A DNA stretch of 6,511 nt from Ferruginibacter sp. (GTDB lineage Bacteria > Bacteroidota > Bacteroidia > Chitinophagales > Chitinophagaceae), in the NCBI GenBank assembly GCA_018057635.1, contig JAGPDJ010000146.1:1-6511 (forward strand), written 5' to 3'. Numbering within the stretch: position 1 is the first letter of the stretch; each line of letters starts with the position of its first letter. This document shows, piece by piece, positions 1 through 6,511 of the stretch. The notes below the pieces were generated by a model. It searched no databases. It saw only the letters and a list, made by a program, of their open reading frames with translations, and was not told the origin of the DNA. A program made the position numbers and the translations under genes.

Positions 1-1048
1 TTTCTGAGCGAGGGTGGCTCTGGCAGGTGAGTATAAAGCCATTTTCCAGTTCTTCTTTTTCAAGCGCATAATTAACGTCCATGTTTACTTCACCTTCTAC
101 CAGTTTGGCACGGCAGGTTGCACAAACACCGCCTTTACAGGCATAAGGCAGATCGGCACCCTGTTGCAAGGCTGCATCCAGCAGGCTGTTGCTGTTATAA
201 CCCAGTTTAAAATCAATGCTCCTGCCATCCAGTTTAATGGTTACACTGCTGGAAGCACCGTTGCTTTCTGCTGCCTGGCTGACAACTAAACCCGATTTTT
301 TTTGTCCGGGTGAAGTGAATAATTCAAAATGAATATTTTCCGTTTTGATACCGGCTTTCTGAAAATACTTACTGCCTGTAAAGATCATTTCTTCCGGCCC
401 GCACAAATAGATATCATTGAAGCTTTCATAAGGAACAATTTTGGCCAGGTCAGCAAGTTTCTCCTCATTAATCCTTCCATAAAAAATATCGGTGTCTGTT
501 TTTTCCCTGCTCAGTATATTGATGAAATTAAAACGTTCCATGTATTTGTTTTTCAGCCCTTCCAGTTCTTCAAAGAAGATGATTGAGTTGCGGTCGCGGT
601 TTCCATATATCAATGTAAAGCGGCTCCCGGGTTGTGAATTCAGGGTGTGCTTGATTATTGATAGTACCGGTGTAATACCGCTTCCGGCCGCAATAGCAAG
701 ATAATTTCCATTTTTCTCTGCATGTATCCTGGCATTGAATTTTCCGGTTGGTGGTAATACATCCAGTGTATCGCCGGGTTTTAATTCATCATTGGCAAAT
801 GCGGAAAACAATCCACCTGTAACTTTTTTAACTGCCACCCTAAGCTCTTTTTCATAGGGAGCGGTGCATACAGAATAGGATCGCCTGATCTCTTCGCCGC
901 CAATTTTACTTTTCAGGGTAATATTCTGGCCTTCTTTAAACTCGAATAAGGGAACCAGCGTTTCAGGAATATCAAAACTTATTGAAACACAGTCGGCTGT
1001 TTCCTTTTTGATGTTTTTAATTTTTAGCGGATGAAAATGTACTGCCAT
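1..1048 (-). CDS. paaE: Phenylacetyl-CoA epoxidase reductase subunit PaaE (3' end cut by window edge)
   Basis: This is the electron-transfer subunit that takes electrons from NAD(P)H through FAD and a [2Fe-2S] cluster to the di-iron epoxidase PaaABC(D), which epoxidises the ring of phenylacetyl-CoA in aerobic phenylacetate breakdown in the cytoplasm. I translated 349 residues from the ATG at 1048. Domains in order: an FAD-binding ferredoxin-reductase barrel with RRSYS at residues 55-59; an NAD(P)-binding domain with GSGITP at 122-127 and CGPEEM at 216-221; a C-terminal plant-type ferredoxin with cluster cysteines 304, 309, 312 and 342 (CX4CX2C...C). This reductase-then-ferredoxin order is typical of PaaE. 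The family is about 355-360 residues, so roughly ten residues and the stop codon lie outside the window; the break is the window edge, not a mutation. The start lies two bases after the TetR stop, so the pair is probably co-transcribed. A related multi-component oxygenase reductase is the main alternative. Confidence 0.86.
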   Translation of the reverse strand, partial: MAVHFHPLKIKNIKKETADCVSISFDIPETLVPLFEFKEGQNITLKSKIGGEEIRRSYSVCTAPYEKELRVAVKKVTGGLFSAFANDELKPGDTLDVLPPTGKFNARIHAEKNGNYLAIAAGSGITPVLSIIKHTLNSQPGSRFTLIYGNRDRNSIIFFEELEGLKNKYMERFNFINILSREKTDTDIFYGRINEEKLADLAKIVPYESFNDIYLCGPEEMIFTGSKYFQKAGIKTENIHFELFTSPGQKKSGLVVSQAAESNGASSSVTIKLDGRSIDFKLGYNSNSLLDAALQQGADLPYACKGGVCATCRAKLVEGEVNMDVNYALEKEELENGFILTCQSHPRSE

Positions 1049-1050
1049 AG

Positions 1051-1641
1051 TTATTGAATTAATCCTTTTAATAAATGAGTTACCATATCATTTTCCAGCT
1101 CTGAAACACTTACATCCTTCTTATGACGCTGCCAGAATTCAAGTCCGCGTACTGCCGAAAGAATAATAAGAACTGCTACATGCGGGTTTATTTTTTTCAG
1201 TTCACCGGCATTTATCCCGGTATTGATCATATCTACCAGCCGGCCTTCATAATTCTTGCGCTGGTTTAAAAAATTACTCAAATAAGGCTCTTCCAGCTGC
1301 CGCCATTCCCGGTTGGCAACATAAACCTCATCAAAAGCATCCAGCATCATGTGTATGTGAAACCGAATGATGGTTTCCAGTTTTTGAACTGTTTTTCCAG
1401 GTGCTTTTTCAACTTCATTTAGGTGGCAGGTAAAATCATTGGCAACTTTAAAACAAATGCTTTGTAAAATTTCACTTTTTGAACCAATATGATTGTACAG
1501 GCTTGATGCTTCTACACCTAGTGATTCTGCCAGTTCCCTCATAGAACTGGCAGCAAAACCTTTCTTTCTGAAAAGAGAAGCACCTTTCCCGGTGATCACA
1601 TCTTTTTTGGTGCCATTCTTAGCCGCCTTAATTTTTGCCAT
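1051..1641 (-). CDS. TetR/AcrR-family transcriptional regulator, probable regulator of the paa genes
   Basis: A 196-residue protein with the size and layout of a TetR repressor. The N-terminal DNA-binding domain covers about residues 14-61, with the helix-turn-helix around 33-52 (MRELAESLGVEASSLYNHIG) followed by the usual KSEIL segment. The rest is helical and would form the ligand-binding and dimer domain, with a hydrophobic stretch near 155-170. The ATG at 1641 is the only sensible start: an in-frame TAG lies seven codons upstream with no other start between. The gene directly precedes paaE with a two-base gap. TetR-type PaaR repressors that respond to phenylacetyl-CoA are known in other bacteria, so control of the paa operon by this protein is a reasonable inference; the ligand cannot be read from sequence. 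An inverted repeat 14 bases before its start suggests autoregulation. It could instead sense another acyl-CoA. Confidence 0.88.
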   Translation of the reverse strand: MAKIKAAKNGTKKDVITGKGASLFRKKGFAASSMRELAESLGVEASSLYNHIGSKSEILQSICFKVANDFTCHLNEVEKAPGKTVQKLETIIRFHIHMMLDAFDEVYVANREWRQLEEPYLSNFLNQRKNYEGRLVDMINTGINAGELKKINPHVAVLIILSAVRGLEFWQRHKKDVSVSELENDMVTHLLKGLIQ

Positions 1642-1654
1642 AAACAGCTTTATG

Positions 1655-1685
1655 CAAAACTAACGCTTATTAGTTTTTTAAACAA
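1655..1685 (-). promoter_or_regulatory. Predicted Bacteroidota-type promoter of the tetR-paaE operon
   Basis: On the minus strand, TTG at 1685-1683 (-33 element) is followed after 20 bases by TAGTTTTG at 1662-1655, a full match to the -7 consensus TAnnTTTG. The spacing is within the known 17-23 range. Transcription would start around 1650, leaving a leader of about ten bases before the ATG at 1641 and little room for a ribosome binding site. No clear Shine-Dalgarno is seen, as is common in this phylum. Confidence 0.6.
1656..1677. promoter_or_regulatory. Probable TetR operator: 22-bp inverted repeat in front of the regulator gene
   Basis: Two perfect 8-bp arms, AAAACTAA (1656-1663) and TTAGTTTT (1670-1677), flank a 6-bp centre CGCTTA, giving a dyad centred between 1666 and 1667. 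Length and symmetry suit a TetR dimer. The inner core CTAACGCTTATTAG agrees at 8 of 10 fixed positions with the CNAACGNNCGTTNG site that I recall for Thermus PaaR; that consensus is from memory. It overlaps the predicted -7 element, so binding should block transcription of tetR-paaE. Confidence 0.65.
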
Positions 1686-2263
1686 TGGAAAATCTTTATC
1701 ATATTTCTCCATTTATGTTTGATTACCGGATGCATTTACTTATAAATTGAAGGAAATTAATCCTGGGAATAGAAAATACGAATAAATAATAAAATGAATA
1801 TGTGTTCGTATTTCAGATGCATTATATTTTAAAAATCAAGGCAGTGCTGTGTTTTACGGGATTCATCAGGTTGTTTACATAATTGATTGCTGGTTAGGCA
1901 GGTACCAACTCAAAAATTATTTTATACTTTGCTGATAAATAACCAAGAAAAAATTATAATATTTGAAAAAAAGAGTTAATTTTACGTCCTACTCAGATAA
2001 ACCTCTCCAATCTTATCCTTTTCAAAAGCCCAATTGGGAAATGCATATCCTGCAAAGAATAATCATTAATCAAATTATCAGAATATATTATAATAGCCTC
2101 AAACATTTTTTCTTGTGGTTTCAGAGGTAAGCAAGGCCGGTGATTTTTATCACTGGCCATTTTTTTACGCATACCTGCTGTAACCAAAGTATAAAAACTG
2201 GTTATGGCCCTGAAGCATCATTTGTAAAATGTATTTTTCCGATATATAAAAACAAATAGTATT
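1686..2263. other. AT-rich spacer without a convincing gene
   Basis: About 580 bases between the divergent tetR and DUF1579-like genes. I see no RNA gene and no protein I would defend. A 64-codon frame on the minus strand (1993-2187) has no recognisable domain and no good promoter. The only clear structure is the inverted repeat at 1774-1813. The promoter of the plus-strand gene at 2264 should lie in the last 60 bases; TATTTTTC at 2232-2239 is a one-mismatch -7 candidate, but no TTG lies at the right distance. Confidence 0.55.
1774..1813. repeat. Inverted repeat with 9-bp arms and 22-bp AT-rich spacer
   Basis: AAATACGAA at 1774-1782 is the exact reverse complement of TTCGTATTT at 1805-1813, and a further G:C pair forms if one A bulges on the left arm. 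The 22-base spacer is almost pure A/T. There is no T-run directly after either arm, so it is not a normal intrinsic terminator. It could be a pair of protein-binding half-sites or a hairpin in an untranslated leader. Function unknown. Confidence 0.45.
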
Positions 2264-2821
2264 ATGAAGCAATTATTAACTACGCTATTTATTTTTTTGA
2301 GTGTAACTACCGGAAAAGCACAAAAGCCAGATCCGTGGATTACATATATGATGCCTGATGAAATTCATAAAATGCTGGAAGATTATTCCGGCTCATTTGA
2401 TTTGGAAATTTCAATGTGGATGGGAGAAGGAGAGAAACCTGCGGTAGTTCAAATTAGTACAATGAATAAAATGATTTTGGGAGGCCGGTTTCTTGAAATT
2501 ACACAGACTGGAAATATGATGGGAACGGATTACTATTCAATTGTAACGATTGGTTTTAATACGATCACTAAGTTATTTGATCAAACAACGCTTACGAATA
2601 TGGGAACAGGCACTTTATACTTAACCGGTTCGTGGGATCCCCAAAATAAAACAGCCACATTGAATGGGCAGATAACAAATCCTGTTGACAATAAATTAAT
2701 CAAGGTTCGTCAGCAAATCAGTTTTATAGATAAAGACAATTTATTGATTGAAAGTTATGACACCTATGAAGGTGAAAAGGAGAAGAAGACCATTCAATCT
2801 AAATTTGTAAGAAAAAGATAA
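2264..2821 (+). CDS. Exported DUF1579-like protein of unknown function
   Basis: A 185-residue protein starting with a signal peptide: lysine at 2, a hydrophobic core at about 4-16, and a likely signal peptidase I site after GKA (17-19), so it is probably periplasmic or secreted. There is no lipobox cysteine. The mature part is a string of beta strands resembling DUF1579: a start like EDYSGSFDLEISMWMGEGEKP (39-59), then GGRFLEI (73-79), a GNMMGTDYYSIVTIGFN block (83-99), a strand with TGSWDP (121-126), and a closing ESYDTYEGEKEK segment (163-174). DUF1579 proteins are about 150-190 residues with no known biochemical role. It is the only plus-strand gene here and converges on the DUF2461 gene 113 bases away, so it stands alone. 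The ATG at 2264 is chosen because the signal peptide starts there. Confidence 0.75.
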   Translation: MKQLLTTLFIFLSVTTGKAQKPDPWITYMMPDEIHKMLEDYSGSFDLEISMWMGEGEKPAVVQISTMNKMILGGRFLEITQTGNMMGTDYYSIVTIGFNTITKLFDQTTLTNMGTGTLYLTGSWDPQNKTATLNGQITNPVDNKLIKVRQQISFIDKDNLLIESYDTYEGEKEKKTIQSKFVRKR

Positions 2822-2860
2822 TTGCATAAATGAAACACTTAAACTGAACCAAATATTTAC

Positions 2861-2935
2861 TAACTGGCCCAGGTTATCGTAATGTATATTTCCATTCTTG
2901 CAGGAAAAAAACTTAACTGGTTCGTTACTGTATAT
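2861..2935. repeat. Imperfect direct repeat in the convergent spacer
   Basis: TAACTGG...TTATCGTAATGTATAT (2861-2889) and TAACTGG TTCGTTACTGTATAT (2914-2935) share the same order of blocks; the first copy carries a few extra bases (CCCAGG) after TAACTGG and one inside. The second copy runs into the stop codon of the DUF2461 gene. It may be a decayed small duplication or chance in AT-rich DNA. Confidence 0.25.
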
Positions 2936-3597
2936 CAATCAATCGCCCTGTTTAAAAAATCTATCAATGGTTTCATGGCTTTGCATGCATTGAATATTTC
3001 TTTTTCAAAATCTTTGCTTATGATTTCTTTGTCTGTAAAAGTTTTGCTAACAATAAAGCTTTTCAATTTGATCAGTTCAATGGCAGGATTTTCCGTGTCG
3101 TAACCTTTCGGTGGCCGCATCAGCACGTTACTGCTTTCCAAGCCTTTAGAGAAATGTTTTTTAAATGCGGAATTGCCCAATAATTTTTTAAATTCTTTGT
3201 AGTTGTAATCAATTTCCTGCCTGATATTGCTGAGCACAAGCGGTTCCGGCATCCAGATACCACCTGCAATAAAACTTGCACCGGGCTCAATGTGCAGGTA
3301 ATAGCCGGCACCGTTACCTTTTTTACCTGCCTTGTTAAAATAACCCGCCATGTTATTTTTATAAGGGCGTTTGTCTTTGCTGAAACGCACATCCCTGTTG
3401 ATACGGAATATGCAGTTTTTGGCTTCCAGTGCAGCAATACTGTTGTCAAATTTTCCTATGCCAGCAATTATACCTGCAATAAAATCGCGGAAATCTGATT
3501 TTGCTGTTTCATATTGTGCCCGGTTATTGTCGAACCAGGTTTTGTTGTTGTTAATATGGAGTGCTTTTAGAAAAGCAGGAACTGTTTGATTTAGCAT
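2935..3597 (-). CDS. DUF2461 family protein (TIGR02453-like)
   Basis: A 220-residue cytoplasmic protein, full length for DUF2461 (about 210-230 residues). Family marks are easy to see: FLKALHINNNKTWFDNNRAQY at the N-terminus (residues 9-29), the conserved block RDVRFSKDKRPYKNN (68-82), a GYYLHIEP strand (98-105), and GGIWMPEP (112-119). The family is widespread in bacteria, especially Bacteroidota, but has no established function; I would not assign one. There is no signal peptide or membrane segment. The ATG at 3597 fits the family start, and an in-frame TAA lies six codons further upstream. A terminator hairpin sits between this gene and the upstream NUMOD4-HNH gene, so it probably has its own promoter, though I found no good TAnnTTTG match in the short gap. 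No clear terminator follows its TGA. Confidence 0.85.
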   Translation of the reverse strand: MLNQTVPAFLKALHINNNKTWFDNNRAQYETAKSDFRDFIAGIIAGIGKFDNSIAALEAKNCIFRINRDVRFSKDKRPYKNNMAGYFNKAGKKGNGAGYYLHIEPGASFIAGGIWMPEPLVLSNIRQEIDYNYKEFKKLLGNSAFKKHFSKGLESSNVLMRPPKGYDTENPAIELIKLKSFIVSKTFTDKEIISKDFEKEIFNACKAMKPLIDFLNRAID

Positions 3598-3626
3598 GAC
3601 CGTTTTTTTAGCAATTTACATAAAAC

Positions 3627-3654
3627 AAAAAAAAGGAACCTGCTTAGGTTCCTT
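3627..3654 (-). terminator. Rho-independent terminator after the NUMOD4-HNH gene
   Basis: The arms AAGGAACCT (3633-3641) and AGGTTCCTT (3646-3654) form a perfect 9-bp stem around the 4-base loop GCTT. Read on the minus strand, the stem ends in a run of eight Ts (3634-3627, two of them in the stem). It lies 35 bases past the stop of the gene ending at 3690 and 36 bases before the DUF2461 start. The plus-strand side has no T-run, so it acts in one direction. Confidence 0.8.
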
Positions 3655-3689
3655 AAATGATTTTACAAGCGATCAACAAAAGAAAAAGT

Positions 3690-4253
3690 TTATTTTACCC
3701 TTCCCCAGTTTTCACCGCTCTTTATCCGGTACAAAGTCATTTCGCTTACTCCGTACTTCTCTGCCATTTGTTTGTATGTTAATTTGCGCCTTGGGTTACT
3801 GATGCTGTCTTTGATTGCTTTAACCTGCACTGCAGTTAATTTCAATCCAACAGTCCGGTTGGCCTGGCGTTTTTTGTATGCAATTTTCTGCGGGCTGTTT
3901 TGCTGGTGTTCACTCACTTCTTCCAGCGTGGCCCATTTCAGGTTCTTTGCAGTGTTATCAGATTTTTTATGATTCACATGAATCACAAATTTGTACTTGG
4001 GCGATTTTTTCTTGCAAAATAATTTAGCCACTTCCCTGTGTATATAAATGGTACCATTACCATTTTCTACATGCAGGTTTAATGTACGATAGCCGGATGT
4101 AAGGGACCCGTTTAATAGTTTACCATCCGATGCAATGTCTTTTGTGTAACTCGCAGCACGTCCTGTATTAGACACTGCATATTTTTTTCGTAATTGTTTG
4201 TGTCCGGAAAATTGCATTTGTTTCCAAATTTCACCGGGAATTTTTTTTATCAT
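3690..4253 (-). CDS. Free-standing NUMOD4-HNH endonuclease-like protein with C-terminal HTH
   Basis: A 187-residue protein from the ATG at 4253; a GTG directly before it (4256) could also start it, adding one residue. Numbering below counts from the GTG. Residues 8-36 (EIWKQMQFSG...YAVSNTGRAAS) match the NUMOD4 motif, a DNA-binding element of homing endonucleases. Residues 73-117 fit an HNH_3-type nuclease: HREVAKLF, VIHVNH (91-96), NLKWAT (105-110) and H117, so candidate active-site residues are H96 and N105. Residues about 157-183 (KQMAEKYGVSEMTLYRIKSG) form a helix-turn-helix. Such proteins are usually encoded in introns or phages, but here the gene stands alone between ligA and DUF2461, with its own terminator. 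I see no intron or disrupted host gene around it. Nuclease activity is likely from family but unproven; a domesticated DNA-binding role is the alternative. Confidence 0.82.
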   Translation of the reverse strand: MIKKIPGEIWKQMQFSGHKQLRKKYAVSNTGRAASYTKDIASDGKLLNGSLTSGYRTLNLHVENGNGTIYIHREVAKLFCKKKSPKYKFVIHVNHKKSDNTAKNLKWATLEEVSEHQQNSPQKIAYKKRQANRTVGLKLTAVQVKAIKDSISNPRRKLTYKQMAEKYGVSEMTLYRIKSGENWGRVK

Positions 4254-4319
4254 CACAACACGATTTTTTGGGTGATGTGCGGTTTTTTTTAATCACCACA
4301 CAATATAATTTCTACATGC

Positions 4320-4327
4320 TAAAGTTA
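4320..4327 (-). promoter_or_regulatory. Possible -7 element for the NUMOD4-HNH gene
   Basis: On the minus strand this reads TAACTTTA, seven of eight positions of TAnnTTTG. It lies about 65 bases before the start codon and just past the ligA stop. No TTG is seen at the right distance upstream, so support is weak. Confidence 0.25.
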
Positions 4328-4346
4328 AATATAATAAAAAATATCA

Positions 4347-6449
<2,103 letters not shown>

Positions 6450-6462
6450 CTATCTGCTGAGA

Positions 6463-6470
6463 TAAAGGTA
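6463..6470 (-). promoter_or_regulatory. Possible -7 element for ligA
   Basis: The minus strand reads TACCTTTA here, seven of eight positions of the Bacteroidota TAnnTTTG element, 16 bases before the ligA ATG. That would give a very short leader. No matching TTG was seen 17-23 bases further upstream within the window, so the call is tentative. Confidence 0.3.
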
Positions 6471-6511
6471 GAAAATTTAAGAGGAGTAAAGTTATGTGAG
6501 CGCAGAAATAG

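Noticed and set aside
14..704. Plus-strand open frames at 14-289, 329-586 and 492-704
   Set aside because: They are antisense to paaE, which has complete domain matches in its own frame.
1993..2187. 64-codon open frame on the minus strand
   Set aside because: No recognisable domain, no clear promoter or ribosome binding site, and it lies in AT-rich spacer where short open frames are expected by chance.
2905..2927. Possible terminator after DUF2461: TAAC / GTTA stem (2914-2927) followed on the minus strand by seven Ts
   Set aside because: The stem has only four weak pairs and two bases separate it from the T-run, so it is unlikely to be stable.
3690..4256. NUMOD4-HNH gene as part of a group I or group II intron
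   Set aside because: Neighbouring genes ligA and DUF2461 are both intact with normal ends, and no intron core structure or split host gene is visible.
4265..4299. GGTGAT / ATCACC inverted repeat before the NUMOD4-HNH gene
   Set aside because: Arms are only six bases with a loop of about 15 bases rich in T; could be a weak leader hairpin but is within chance.

Overview
The window looks like chromosome from a Bacteroidota bacterium, most likely in or near Chitinophagaceae. The grounds are AT-rich spacers, the near absence of Shine-Dalgarno sequences, a promoter fitting the Bacteroidota TTG / TAnnTTTG pattern, and the style of the proteins (a DUF2461 protein, an exported DUF1579-like protein, a NUMOD4-HNH protein, and a LigA with a long N-terminus). 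The family placement is inference. I see no CRISPR array, transposase, tRNA or rRNA gene, phage module or obvious defence system.

Left part (1-1685, minus strand): a tight pair of genes. A TetR-family regulator gene is followed after only two bases by paaE, the reductase of the phenylacetyl-CoA epoxidase complex, which runs off the left edge about ten codons short of its usual end. In front of the regulator a 22-bp inverted repeat lies on the predicted -7 promoter element. The layout suggests a self-repressed, phenylacetate-responsive operon whose other genes (paaABCD and so on) should lie beyond the left edge.

Middle (1686-2934): a gene-free AT-rich spacer of nearly 600 bases holding one long-armed inverted repeat, then on the plus strand a small secreted or lipid-free periplasmic DUF1579-like protein. 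It converges on the next gene across a short spacer.

Right part (2935-6511, all minus strand): DUF2461 protein, NUMOD4-HNH-HTH protein, and the essential NAD+-dependent DNA ligase gene ligA. A strong hairpin with a T-run separates the NUMOD4-HNH gene from DUF2461, so the three are probably separate transcription units rather than one operon. No functional link between them is visible.

The most interesting items are the operator/promoter overlap before the TetR gene and the free-standing NUMOD4-HNH-HTH protein. I did not find a clearly undescribed multi-gene system here.
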